Shown here one piece after another: positions 21,210-32,880 of a stretch of DNA of 64,000 nucleotides. The stretch's first letter is position 1. Each line of letters opens with the position of its first letter. Position numbers and translations under genes: made by a program. The notes beneath the pieces were generated by a model. That model was given only the letters and a program-made list of their open reading frames with translations, made no database searches and was not told the origin of the DNA. Source of the stretch: Dipteris shenzhenensis (taxonomy: Eukaryota > Polypodiophyta > Polypodiopsida > Gleicheniales); the NCBI GenBank assembly GCA_047967505.1, contig CM106539.1; one strand, 5' to 3'.

Positions 21210-21892
21210 ACGAGATCGTGTTATCTATTGAGCACAGATGTTGTATTGCTTTCTTACAATCCGATAGGTCCTGGTTTGGACACCAGATGGGGACCAAGTG
21301 TGGCCTGATGGTTGGGACGGCTTCAGTGAGAGTTGGCACACTGCCAACTAGGTTACATGCAAGTGTGGGAAGGCATCCCATGACAGACCGCATTGAGGGT
21401 AGATGGAGCATTTCCCAAGGCAGCCCACTCTCAGGTTGCGGGGCCTGTTTGGTGCCTCAAATGATCCCGGATGCTCTAGGCCAAATGACAACCGTAGGTC
21501 AGTTGATCTATTCTGCACCACAGTTCTAACGAGTGGTCAGTGGCCTATTTCGGGACTGACCTCTAGTCGGCCGTTTTGGGCTAGCGGTCTTCCAATTGGG
21601 TCTAACTGACTATGACTGGTGGCTATATAAGAGCGAGCCTGTGAAGCCCATAATCATCATTGGCTACAGCAACCCTGATTCCTTAGCATCTAGCCTCCGT
21701 CCTCTACTGTTTCTAGCATGCCATTGAAGCTTCTCACACAGGAGCACACTGCTGGGAGGTAGTGCCATCTATTGTACCAGTTTTACAGTAATCAAATTTT
21801 TTATTCTCCATACTATCAGTTTTTCTCTCTTGCATACGAGATTATGTTATCTGTTGAGCACAGACATTGTATTGTTTTCTTACATTTGGACT
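21161..21892 (+). repeat. Dispersed LTR-like repeat, copy 1
   Basis: About 630 bp of this copy (from 21265) match 47113-47757 closely. On the + strand it has a TATA box (gctatataaga) at about 21622-21632 and ends in TTCTTACA. The last 100 bp or so (agtaatcaaattttttattc to ttcttaca) also occur in front of the repeat at 21161-21262. It could be a short non-autonomous (TRIM-like) element with 100-bp terminal repeats, or an LTR joined to the tail of another copy. The first ORF of the adjacent gag module begins inside the left 100-bp repeat. Confidence 0.65.
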
Positions 21893-24068
21893 TGAAAAAG
21901 AAATGGCTACCAAATGCGCCTATTGGCATGAACACTGAGGAAAATCTAGAAAGCTCTTTTTACCAAAGGCACCATGGGTATTAAAAAAGACAAAACAAAT
22001 AAATGTGAAATGTGTAATCGTAGCTATGATGAAGTCACCAATTCGATATATGCATAACTTGAAGGGTGAATTTGCAGCAACTGGAAAACTAAGTGGTCTC
22101 AAGTCACATGACTGGCACAAGATGTTATAGGTGTGATTACTTTGAATTGATCAGTTGATAAGACTGAGAAACATCCAGAAAGCTCTTTTTACCAAAGGCA
22201 CCATGGGTATTAACAAAGACAGAACAAATTCATGTGAAAGGTGTAATCGCAGCTATGAAAGCACCAACTCTATATATGCATAACTTGAAGGGTGCATTTG
22301 TAGCAATTGGAAAACTGAGTGGTCTCAAGTCACATGACTGGCACAAGATGTTATAGTTGTGATTACTTTGAATTGATCAGTTGATAACATTTCTACATTG
22401 ATTGCATCTCACTAACACATTGAAAATTCTATAGTATGTACTTCTACTTGCTTTACAAGGTTGCAGTAGTCGAGATGTTCGGAATGCCATCAACAAGTTG
22501 GGTCAATCTGTAAGGTCTATCCATTTAGTCCAAGTACATGAAGAATATGCCATGCTTCTCTTTGCCCATCCTTGTGTCACCGTTTGTCTTATGGCCTTTA
22601 ATTTGCAGGTGGATTTCATTAAAAGAGATTTAAAAATCATCTATTCCTAAAATGAAACTTCTTGCCATTGAAGCTATATGTTTGATTGAAAAGGCATTTC
22701 CAACAAGCATTATGGACATCCAACTGCATTTGATTGTGCACTTGGTAGATGAAGTGGCATGCGCAAGAAATTTGCATGGCAAGTGGATGTTTTTTTTGGA
22801 ACATTTTATGAAGGTCTTGAAAGGGTATGTAAGGCAAAAAGCTAGACCAGAGGGTAGCATGGCAAAAGGATGGCTTGTGTAAGAGTCAATGTTTTATATT
22901 ATTGAGCTTCTTGTATAGCTCAATCCAAACATGCCTTGGCTTTGGGATGATAGCAATGATCCATGAGTTGTAGGAGAGGTTGGGCAAGGGAATGGACAGC
23001 CAAAGAAAATGAGTATTTCATTAAAACTTAAAATGAATTCCTTTTATCCTTATAATTATGCAGAGATGGAGAAGTGGATTAAAAGATACAAAGAAGAAAG
23101 AGCTAAAGAGAGGAGGATAGAAGGGAGTGGCAAAGGAGGAATAGGGGTAGGTCTTTTCTTCCAAATTTGGAGGCAATTCCTACTAAATGCACATTAAAAT
23201 GGTTGGGAGGTGCTTTTGAAGATGCCACACAAAGAGGAGAGATTGTGATAGAGAGAGGAAGAATTCACAATGGGTTGTGATTCATAGGTATTACACTCAG
23301 CAAGATTTCTCTCACATTTGTTTCAAGCCTTTATGTTTATGCTAATAGAAATCATATGTGCAGTACCACTCATTCAATGCAATGTGGGCATATGGTAATC
23401 ATTTTTGTGTGGAAAAATTTGATGTAAATCTAAAATTTTGACCGAGGGGACATGGCCAACTTTTCACACGAAAGTAGATCAAGTACAAGGGACACAAATC
23501 TCATTGTAGGCAAAATGGATTATATTGGAACCATACAAGAAATTTTAGAAGTGAATTTTAGAATGTTCAAAGTCATATGTAGAGGTTCTCATGCTACAGT
23601 CAAGAAGGATCCAAGTGGCCTTTTTGCAATTGATTTAACAAAATTTTGGGGTGACGAAACTCATACATTTGTTCTACCCTAGCATTGTAAGCGAGATTTT
23701 TTCTTGTTTTCTTGTTTTATCTCGCGGCTTACATTCCATGAAAGGTTCCCAAAATTAATTTTTGACTATATTTTAGGTCGTTTTTCAACCCAATTGAATG
23801 GATGATTGATGGTGGTTTGTTATCCAAGTTGCACCCAGAAAGTGACATGTAATTGAAGATGTTGAAGTGGAGCATGAAGTGCAAATGTACCAAATGAATT
23901 TATTGGAAAATTAAGATAGTCTAAGTTCCTCAAAGGGTTTCTCAAAAACTGATGTAGGAGAAATCACTTTATTTGCTACGGATGTTAGGGATATTGTACC
24001 CACAAATGATCAAGATGATGATCATCTTGATGAGCATCAATCTAGTGATAATGATGCTTCTATTTGAC
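21893..24068 (+). pseudogene. CACTA (En/Spm) transposase tnp2, C-terminal half
   Basis: The stretch GKLSGLKSHDWHKML, typical of tnp2, is encoded at about 22082-22128. 22652-22882 encodes the following DUF4218-type domain (HLIVHLVDEVACARNLHGKW, then LKGYVRQKARPEGSMAKG). 23452-23682 matches the DUF4216-type domain (GKMDYIGTIQEILEV, FWGDETHTFVLP). The last part reads VEHEVQMYQMNLLEN and an acidic tail ending at a stop near 24066. Frames change between the parts, so introns and decay are both likely. The N-terminal half is missing on the left, where the LTR-like repeat begins. Tnp2 cuts the CACTA element at its ends. Confidence 0.85.
21948..22390 (+). repeat. Tandem duplication of a tnp2 exon, 229-bp period
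   Basis: 21948-22163 and 22177-22390 are near-identical, from GAAAGCTCTTTTTACC through GATCAGTTGATAA. Each copy encodes NLKG...GKLSGLKSHDWHKML and the stop after it, so one tnp2 segment is present twice. Confidence 0.9.
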
Positions 24069-24140
24069 AATGGTGTATTTTTCATCTCAAAATCAATTTC
24101 TATCGAACCTTGAAAATTTTAAGTATATCGTTATCTAGCT

Positions 24141-24300
24141 ACCCATATACATTGTCAATATGGACCTTTAGGGAAAGGGCCATATTGACAATGGCTATAT
24201 CATATGATGAGCTAGGAGTGTCAATATGGCCCTTGCCCCTAAAGAGGACTCCTCAAGGGCCATATTGACAATGTAGATGGCATGTCAGAGAATTCCATAA
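24141..24300. repeat. Palindromic CACTA-type subterminal DNA
   Basis: Two perfect inverted repeats lie close together: 24150-24163 with 24180-24193 (cattgtcaatatgg), and 24220-24235 with 24254-24269 (gtcaatatggcccttg). They share the core CAATATGG. They follow the tnp2 stop, where CACTA elements carry clustered subterminal binding motifs. A MITE-like origin is also possible. Confidence 0.65.
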
Positions 24301-26023
24301 TCATTTAAATATAACAATTATTCTATCGACACTTTTATTAACTTTGGTTTTCATTCCAAATATTATTGACTCAAATAACAACTTAAATTTCAACGTTTCC
24401 TAAAAATTTTGATGTAAAATTTTACATTTTCTGGACTTTTATCAACGCTTTCTGAAAGGTTCAATTGATGTTTTTATCAACACAAGTATCAACACTATTA
24501 ACGACACTATTATTGACGGTAATATCGATGGACATATCAACACCCATCACTTTAGCATCAATATCAATAGTTTAGACACTTAATCAAAATTAGTCATGAT
24601 TTAAAAGAAAAACATAAAAAATGAACGTAAAAAAGAACCCAAATGGTAGTAGTAAGAGAAATAATAAGCTTGTCCTCCCAATCATTTCTAGTCCCTTCCA
24701 TAGTTCTTGTCATTCCTTCATAGATCCTATTGGAGGTTGACTGTTTTGGGGACGGAGTTCCTGAATTTGGAGATATGGATATGTGAATGTCATGCTGGTC
24801 CTACGTATTATCCTCCATGCTCAAGGTTTCATCTGTACTTGATTCGTATTCAAAGAATGATCCTAGTACAGATGAGGTGCTATTCAGTGAAGACTTCTCT
24901 CTAGCAGATAAACTCGGGCCCAAGATGGGCCTCTAAGTCTACATTGGAAGCACTGTCTTTTGGAGCAACTTCAGATCCTAGGATGTATCTAGACCTAAGG
25001 TGCATGTATAACTTCAAGGTTCAGGTTTGAATGAGGCCTGCTGTCAATCTATTTAGCCTAGCAATGTCAGTGAACTGTTGTCTTGGTGCAAAGAATTATT
25101 GTAGTGCGTTGCAATACCATAATGCAGTGCCTTGACTAGTCTAGCCTAATGCAGCAAACTGATGCTCAAGTCAACTAGGTCCAGGTGAAAGTGCAGTTTT
25201 CCTAATGAGGAGTGCAATCCCTGATGTAATGAATTAATGCAGCACGTTGCGTTAACTTAATGTAGTGCCCTGGGTTGTTGGTCTTGGACTTGAACTGGTT
25301 ACTGATTTTTGGCTTTGTACAGTGTTGTTGAACAATATGTGCAAGTTTCAGTATCCCCTAATGCAATAAGTTATTGTAGCACATTGCAATAACAGGCGGT
25401 GCAATATTCAAATTTTGAAATCTGCTCAAAAGTTAACTAACTGGCTATTTTTAGATGAGATATTTTTTGCTATGTTTCAAACCACATGATTAGTGCAGCA
25501 TGCTGTAATAATCTTGGATAGCTGGTGCATTAAATTTTCCTGACAGAAGTAGGTGACAGCTGTCAGTGACTATTGGGAGCTAATGCAGTGACCTAGAACA
25601 CTAATGTAGTATGCAAGAACCCCGACTTGTTTTCTGACTTTTTCACTCGATTTTTTCAAGTTTTTTCAATCTGTGATTTATGCATAGTGTAGTGCTAGTC
25701 CTATTCTACCTTCCTATTGCAAAGAACAACACGAAAAACACAAATTTTGATGGAAATGATTTTTGGCTCCTTTTCAGCCTCTAGCTCAATTCTGAGAGTA
25801 AAACTCCTTTAAATGCTACATGTAATAGGTCGTTTTAGATGCCAAGGATTTATCTAACAAGGATCTAACCTCTAAATGCATAAACAACACACAAAAATTC
25901 ACATTTTTGCAAAAACACAGCCAACTAGCCACTTTTCTTTCCTACTCTCCTTTGCAACCAACTAACGGTTTGGAAGGGTATAGACAAGGAGAACAAAAGC
26001 ATAGAAACAAGGAAGCTTGGCTT
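24301..26023. other. No gene seen; likely leader of a reverse-strand retroelement
   Basis: 24301-24640 is AT-rich with repeated words such as tatcaaca and tatcgac. From 25090 to 25620 variants of TAATGCAGCA and TAGTGCAGTG recur roughly every 75 bp. No protein family was recognised in either direction. Since the primer site at 26024 faces this stretch, it may be the internal, non-coding part of that element. Confidence 0.5.
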
Positions 26024-26044
26024 ACCTCCCCGGCAATGGCACCA
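26024..26044 (-). other. Primer binding site of a reverse-strand gypsy-type element
   Basis: The reverse strand reads TGGTGCCATTGCCGGGGAGG, close to the TGGCGCC-type primer sites of plant gypsy elements. It lies four bases from the LTR at 26049. Confidence 0.8.
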
Positions 26045-26048
26045 AATT

Positions 26049-26551
26049 TGTTAAGTTCTTGACGGAGACTCACGTGTCATGGGGATCTTCAACCAAGCCG
26101 CTATGGAGAGCTTGTCCTCCTAGCCACTTCCTTGTAAGAGTTGCTTCATATGCAATCGCATGGTGTTGTCACGGGCACTATCCTTGGATTCGTTCTGTGT
26201 TGCTAGACAATCGTAAGGGGGGAGGGAATGAGAAGCAGAGAAGAAGAAATATGAGCGTGGTGAAGGGGGAATCGATTCGTAGTCGTAGCAACTAATAACA
26301 AGAGTAAAAGAAAGAGGCAATGGACACTAAACACAAGAATGAAGGAAGCTTGCTCTCTATTCCACCACTCAAGAATGGAAAAGAATGAAGACCAAGTCAA
26401 CATCCTTGGCTTTTATACATGGACATTTTGAAGGGAGGTTTTACCCTAAATTCCTGCCTAGCTTCCTAGCCCTTATGATGGTAAAATTGGCCCACGGCCT
26501 ATAATGAATTAGAATACAATGAATTGTCAAAATGGAGGATGTTGCGTAACA
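26049..26551 (-). repeat. LTR of a reverse-strand retroelement inserted into gypsy RT
   Basis: Bounded by TGTTA at 26049 and TAACA at 26551, with the primer site directly outside its inner end. A reverse-strand TATA box (gtataaaagcc) lies at about 26410-26420. The outer boundary falls inside the RT gene of the relic at 26552-28350, whose coding sequence stops exactly there (reverse strand ITQHDHF). No coding part of the inserted element was found. Confidence 0.75.
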
Positions 26552-28350
26552 AAAAATGATCATGTTGTGTGATGACATTGACCTTTCTGAAATCCATGCA
26601 TACCTTGATCTTTCCATTTTTTTCCCTTTTCTATCACAATTGGAGAAGCCGAATTGGTGTGCTCTATTGGAGAGATGAACTCGAAGTCAAGGAGTTTGGG
26701 ATCTCCACTTGAATAACTTTGCATATTTTGGGTTCATATTATATGGTTATTGTCTGACGGGGTGGGCTCCTTCCAATAGGGAAATGGTATGTTGTACTAC
26801 CTCTAGAGGAACACCTTTTAAGTCTATGTATTTCTAGGCAAAACAGTCTTTGAGCTTGGTGAGGAGAGCTATAATCAAGTCATTGGCTATGTAGACCAGT
26901 TGAGGGTCTTCTCTTGGTTCTTCCAAATAGGATTCCTTCACCTAGGTAGCTCCATCGAAACTGCCAAGCAATCATGTTTCTCTTTGAGCCTTTTCAAAGG
27001 AAATCTTATGGTCCCTAATAGTGTATGACTTTAAGTGGGGGGAACCTTATAAATGTCCTCAAGTTCCTCATCTTCACATTCTTGCTATTTCAGTTTCTCT
27101 TTTACCACTATGCATTCTCATCATCTAGCCTCCTCTTCACATTCTTGCTATTTTCGTTTCTCTTTTACCACTATGCATTCTCATCATCTAGCCTCCTCTT
27201 CACATTCTTGCTATTTTCGATTCTCTTTTACCATTATGCATTCTCATCATCGAGCCTCATCTTCACATTCTTGCTATTTCAATGTCTCTTTTACCACTAT
27301 GCATTCTCATCATCTAGCCTCCTTGGCTAAGACTTTCTTGCTGGGCTTGGACTCTTGGGTCCTATGAGAACTAGTAGATCTTTGGGATCCATCTAGCTCT
27401 TGGAGTTCTCTACTTATCATTAACTCCATGTGGCCAATGGGTATGATTATTTGGCTCAAGTTTATACCCCAATTATGAGTGAGCTTATGGTGGACATCTA
27501 TGGCACCTATATGATTCAACCAGTTAACTACACTCAAAATTGATGTGAAAGACTCTTGATTTCTCAGTGGGAAGCTGAAATCATTTTTAGAGAGATTCTT
27601 TTTTCAAAGGACTCACTTTCCACGGGGTGCCATAATAATCTAGTCCTAATTGGGAGGCCCATCAAGGACAAAAGGTGCATCCAATTCTCTAAGTCGACGG
27701 GCTCAAGGAGAGGTACGTACCATGGATTTTTGGCTTCTTAACCTCCTTCCTACTTATGAGGCTCTACAACATTTAGGGAGGTAGTCTCATGAAAGGACAT
27801 CCTAGTATGATGTTGTAGGAGTTGTGATTCTTCTTGAAGTCCATTAGTATGAACGAATGCTGGAAGTAGAGGTAGAAGGTGGTGATCATTATGTCTCGCA
27901 CTATACCCAGTGGTTTTGCAATTGTACCATCTACTAGTTTCACCACCACGAGGGTGGTCATTTAGAATTCTAGTTGACCCCATTCCCAATGCTTCTTGGT
28001 AATGATACTCACTCCCACTCCACCATCTAGGATGGAGGTTGATTGGTGGTTATGATATGTGATGGGAATGGTAGAATTGGAGTCTTCACTTTCATACTAG
28101 TCCACAAGCTTGTTCACAGGCACCTTATCCTCTTGGGTGCTGGTGGTGTTGGTTGATTGAGGTTGCTCATCATAAAGGCTATCTGCCTCTGGTGGCTTTG
28201 TGTTTGGCAGATCCAATTGGAGAGGTCCTTCCAAAGGGTAGGACATCCTTGGAGTAGGGTAGCGATGGGCATTTTGATTTCAATAGACAGGTAGGCGGTC
28301 AGACTTTCTATGTCCCTTGGGGCACTATGTCTACCCATGCAAGAACCCTA
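26552..28350 (-). pseudogene. Ty3/gypsy relic: gag end, protease, start of RT
   Basis: 28338-28114 contains PIATLLQGCPTLWKDLSNWI, matching the block upstream of the protease at 17150. The protease follows, with ILDGGVGVSIITKKHWEWG at about 27995-28050 and GIVRDIMI and IILGCPF in 27961-27773. RT starts at about 26700-26560 with FISPIEHTNSASPIVIE and, one frame over, VCMDFRKVNVITQHDHF. It is cut by the LTR at 26551. The linker between protease and RT contains the 63-bp minisatellite. It is a cousin of the large gypsy element at 13557-21209. Confidence 0.78.
27073..27324 (+). repeat. 63-bp minisatellite, four units
   Basis: Units start at 27073, 27136, 27199 and 27262 and differ by a few bases each (core TTCACATTCTTGCTATTT). 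Because 63 is a multiple of three, all frames stay open through it, which explains the repetitive + strand ORFs here. It lies in the linker of the gypsy relic. Confidence 0.92.
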
Positions 28351-29875
28351 TAATTCCATGACTGGCAAGGTTGAGGCCTCTCATCAAATAACATTCCCCA
28401 TGGGTTGGGATCTAGGGTTGATGTCAATTTCAAAGAAGCCTCACAAAACAGGATGACGAGAGATGTTAATACTAGCTCATCATGTCAATTTCAAAAAAAC
28501 CTCACAAAAGAATTGTGAATGAATTTAACCCTTCATATAAAAGAATGGCTACAACTATGCCCTCTGAAATAATTGTGTTTTTTAGTGCATGGCTTAATTA
28601 TCTTAAGAAACATTACAAAAAATGTGAAATGTGCCTTGCTGCAAAAGGAGAAAATTAACAAAAAATGTGTTGAACATTGCTTGTGGGATGAATGTTACTA
28701 AAAGAGAACCATTTGGAAAATAATTATGCTAGAATTCGATGGGATCTCGTATTGGCTAGTCTGAATGTTTGGCTTTTGAAGGATTGAAAAAGGCAAAGGA
28801 ACACTTTGATCTCAAGAGATCTATACATGTACACTCAGATGATGTAGATAAGGGGATTCTTGAAGGGCTTAACTCTAAAAGAGGGCAAGTAGCCAAACTG
28901 TTTGCAACACTTTCACTGAAGAGGACAAAGCTAACATGGACAAGCTCATGGATACCTATGATGAATATAGACGGCATTTTGTGTGAACTAACCTCAAGTT
29001 GGACTGAGGAGGGTCTAGATGGTGGGGAATGTAGACCGAACCCTCTTTGCCAACATTCCTCCTCAGATATAGAATATGGCTTAGGTGGAAGGAACATCAT
29101 TAGCCTGGTATGTACTATGTATGTTCCCTTACTCTCTTTTAGCCAGAGCTCAAACTTGGACTGGCCTTGGAGTGCTAACTCCCTTTGGTAATACCTATCA
29201 AAATCTCGAGTATGAGATGATTTAAGAATACACCATCAATAAAAATTAGCAAAATTATCATGGTTGTGTTCTATACTAAAAGAGCTTCAGACATGTCTTT
29301 ACACCTTGAAATTTGGATAACATATGAAAAAGTTACAGGATTTGGAAAGGAGGTTCATTTTTATAGTTTAGTGTATTTTCTATTTTACCACCCCTCATCC
29401 AAAAGATGACTTCCCACCCCATCCCACCCCCCTCTAGGTCTCACATATTATGAAAAATGTGTACAAATCTTAAAATCTTACATATTTTTCAAGGTATATT
29501 TCTTATCATCTCTAGAAGGGGGAACTTGTGATTTTCATATTTTCCCCATGCATATTTTTATTTTATTAAAAAATCCATGCAAATTTTGTATGGACCTTGT
29601 CCCCCGATACCCTAAAATTTGGACTAGGGTAGTAACATAATACTAATTGAGTTGGCGCCCTAGGGGCCTGGCATTCTCAGACAATTTGTTGGGCCTTGGG
29701 TAAGTGTTGCTTTTCTATGAAGGGGTTTGGATACTCAACAAGGGACTTGGGCGTTGATGGTATTGGCTGGGAAATAGAATTGTTAGGAGTAGGGTATTTT
29801 CCCAGGACATTCTTTATGCTATCCTCCGAGGATATTTTGATGGCTCATGAGGAGGTATCTTCAATCTAGCACACG
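28351..29875. other. No gene recognised
   Basis: Mostly AT-rich DNA. A 140-codon + strand ORF (28769-29191, EGLKKAKEHFDLKRSIHVHS) resembles no family I recognise, and an antisense ORF overlaps it. 29350-29640 is poor in coding potential. Confidence 0.5.
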
Positions 29876-31083
29876 ACCAAATCTTGCGTGGATGTACGTC
29901 TAGGGTAGCCTAAGAGCCGTGTGAAGTTTCATCCCCAACAGGGTTTAGGATTTAGGGTTCAAGGTTTAGGGTTTAGGGTTTAGTCGTGCTAGTAGGGATT
30001 GTAAAAATGTATGCATTATACCTTCGACGTGGCACATACCAAATCAGTTGGAGACCAAATCTTGCATGGATGTACATCTAGGGTAGCCTAAGAGCGTGTG
30101 AAGTTTCATCCCCAACAGGGTTTAGGATTTAGGGTTCAGGGTTTAGGGTTTAGGGTTTAGTCGTGCTAGTAGGGATTGTAAAAATGTACGCATTATACCT
30201 TCTACGTGGCGCAAACCAAATCAGTTGGAGACCAAATCTTGCGTGGATGTACGTCTAGGGTAGCCTAAGAGCCGTGTGAAGTTTCGTCCCCAACAGGGTT
30301 TAGGATTTAGGGTTTAGGGTTTAGGGTTTAGTCGTGCTAGTAGGGATTGTAAAAATGTACGCATTTGTCCTTCCACGTGGCGCATACCAAATCAGTTGGA
30401 GACCAAATCTTGCATGGATGTACGTCTAGGGTATCCTAAGAGCCGTGTGAAGTTTCATCCCCAACAGGGTTTAGGATTTAGGGTTCAGGGTTTAGGGTTT
30501 AGGGTTTAGTCGTGCTAGTAGGGATTGTAAAAATGTACACATTATACCTTCTACGTGGTGCAAACCAAATCAGCAGTTGGAGACCAAATCTTGTGTGGAC
30601 GTACGTCTAGGGAGCCTAAGAGCCGTGTGAAGTTTTGTCCCCAATAGGGCTTAGGATTTAGGGTTCAGGATTTAGGGTTTAGGGTTTAGTCGTGCTAGTA
30701 GGGATTGTAAAATTATACGCATTTGTCCTTCCATGTGGCGCATACCAAATCAGTTGGAGACAAAATCTTGCGTGGATGTACATCCAGGGAGCCTAAGAGC
30801 CATGTGAAGTTTCATCCCCAACAGGTTTAGGATTTAGGGTTCAGGGTTTAGGGTTTAGGGTTTAGTCGTGCTAGTAGGGATTGTAAAAATGTACGTATTT
30901 GTCCTTCCACGTGGCGCATACCAAATCAGTTGGAGACCAAATCTTGCATGGATGTATGTCCAGAGTAGCCTAAGAGCCATGTGAAGTTTCATCCCCAATA
31001 GATAAGTCCACGTTCGTATTTCATTAGTACGTGCGCCATTTTTCATACGTAGTCGTGCTAGTAGGGATTGTAAAAATGTACGG
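29876..31083 (+). repeat. Satellite of seven 171-181 bp units with TTTAGGG motifs
   Basis: Units begin with ACCAAATCTTG at 29876, 30054, 30231, 30402, 30583, 30760 and 30936. Each of the first six contains a run such as GGGTTTAGGGTTTAGGGTTT followed by AGTCGTGCTAGTAGGGATTG. The seventh lacks the telomere-type run but still ends in the GTCGTGCTAGTAGGG segment at 31049. The array runs straight into the Transposase_24-type gene. Confidence 0.93.
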
Positions 31084-32351
31084 TCTTGCTAGTAGGCAAG
31101 CATCACCATCACCTAGACCCCCTTGTCCTTCACAGGTGAGATCCTCATCATCGACAACACAGTCCCGAGCGAGACGCTTGCTTTGTGGAGCTCACGATGG
31201 CGATATGGATGAGACTACACAAAGCACAGTACCAGTCCCTCAGTCCACCCCTGCCACACTCTCACCATCTACCTCGCCCGTCACTCCTAGGCCCCCTAGT
31301 GGAGGTTGTTGCGGGGTTGAAGGATCCTCTTCATAGTAGAGATGCAGAGTATGTAGGCCCCCCCCTTCGCCTTCCTCACGTGTATAGTCCACACCTCCCA
31401 CTTCACCCTTGCCTACCCCCCCAGTTGATGCCAGTCGACCCCCATCCACTCCCACATGGGTATCGACGATAGGGGAGTCGCCGGATTACTATGTGGATGA
31501 GTCTAGATAGATCATCGAGGATATGAGGGGCATTGTAGTCATAGCATGAATGAGGCAGCTGATGTCCATTCACTTTTCAGATGGTATTATGGACACATGG
31601 CCTCATCAGCCTCAACACAAGAAGGATGTTGTGATTGAGGCCCTCCGCTATGAGTTCAGACATGTTACGGCAGGCCAAGATTTTGACATGAAGTACATGC
31701 TGAAACGCATGTGCGACATGTTGAAACATCGTCGCTCTGAGATTAGAGATGTAGTGCGGGCTTGAAAAGCAAAGCCTGCTGGTTGGGTTGATAAGACCGA
31801 TTGGGACCGCACCAAGAGGGAGCTTCGTGATGATCCAACAAGATGGGAGCAACAAAAGAAGGCAAAGCAAGTGGCCATGGATTCGCACGGCTCTTCCCAC
31901 CTTGGCAGTGGCAGTAAGGCTGCCATTCGAGCTTGGTTTGTAAGTATTTTTTTCATCTTTGGCACTATCTAATTTGTATTCTTTTGTTCATCATTTAGAT
32001 TTGTATGTATGTATTAAATTTGATTCTAATTCTTGCAGCACGAAGTGGTGGGTCATTCGATTATCAAGGAGGAGTATTGGCATGGCTTTGAGAATGGCGT
32101 GGATGCCATGTTTATGCAGGTGGAAGATGGAGGGGAAGTAATCAATTGGACAGTTGTGAGTTGGTGCCGCATAAGTAACCCTTTCTTAGTACTCATCACA
32201 TTGCTCTCGCTCTATAATTTGGAAGCAACTAATATATTAAATGATTCCATTGATGGTGCAGGGACTAGCAAATCTCTTTGAAAAGGGCACAGACAAGCAC
32301 ATGGCTGGTTACAATCCGGATGATGATGTAGGCGATGAGGACGAGGAGTAG
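31084..32351 (+). pseudogene. CACTA-associated Transposase_24-type gene
   Basis: A Pro/Ser-rich N-terminal part (31130-31330) leads to a conserved block (DMKYMLKRMCDMLKHRRSEI, 31686-31745; WVDKTDWDRTKRELRDDP at about 31785-31840; SHLGSGSKAAIRAWF before 31940). Two introns fit the GT-AG rule and keep phase: 31940-32038 and 32156-32261. The middle exon reads HSIIKEEYWHGFENGVDAMF and the last GLANLFEKGTDKHMAGYN, with an acidic end and TAG at 32349. In-frame stops, for example TGA at 31763, show decay. The family is the plant Ptta/En/Spm Transposase_24 type, usually the second gene of CACTA elements; it probably binds the element's end regions. Confidence 0.75.
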
Positions 32352-32639
32352 CATAGGTTTCGGAATGTATCATACACTTAGCTAGTGTACGGCCTGATTC
32401 AGAGAGGCCATTTTGTAAATTCAGTGACCAAGTTTTGTAGCTCACTTTCCATGGTCGCACCCACATTTTTTTGTACATACAAAATTTTGAAGCACTTGTA
32501 TAATATGATTCATTTTTTGACTTCTATCTGTCAATTATCATGTATTGCTCAACCTAAAAATTAGAACTACATGCTGTGTCCATTTGAAACATTTAATACA
32601 CCTATTGCATTTGGTGTAGAATCGGGCAGAATGTGGCTG

Positions 32640-32877
32640 ATGAGGGCACATTCTGCCCAAATTTTTTTTTTTTTAAATAGCATTGGTATGGGCGTTGGTA
32701 CATACTGATGCCCATACCAATGAAAATCTATTGTTCATATATTGACGATAATACCAACGTATTAATTCCAATGGAAATACTGACACACATATTGACACAA
32801 ATTATTAAAAAATAATTTCATTTTCTTTGTTGTTGATGTCGGTATAGACATCGGAAAGCGACTGATCCCTTGTAGTG
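32640..32877 (+). mobile_element. CACTA 3' subterminal region and terminal inverted repeat
   Basis: The reverse complement of 32862-32877 reads CACTACAAGGGATCAG, a CACTA-type end, followed outside by tca as a possible 3-bp target duplication. Inside it, 32676-32790 holds short direct and inverted copies of words such as CATTGGTATGGGC and CCATACCAATG. It lies about 290 bp downstream of the Transposase_24-type gene stop, as expected for the 3' end of that element. Confidence 0.8.
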
Positions 32878-32880
32878 TCA

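Noticed and set aside
27025-27367. Repetitive hydrophobic ORFs of about 100 codons on the + strand
   Set aside because: They come from the 63-bp minisatellite, whose length keeps every frame open; they lie antisense to a gypsy relic.
28769-29191. 140-codon + strand ORF as a host gene
   Set aside because: No recognisable domain, an overlapping antisense ORF of similar length, and a setting of decayed elements.
29876-31083. A true chromosome end
   Set aside because: The TTTAGGG runs are short, are embedded in 171-181 bp units, and unique transposon sequence continues on both sides.
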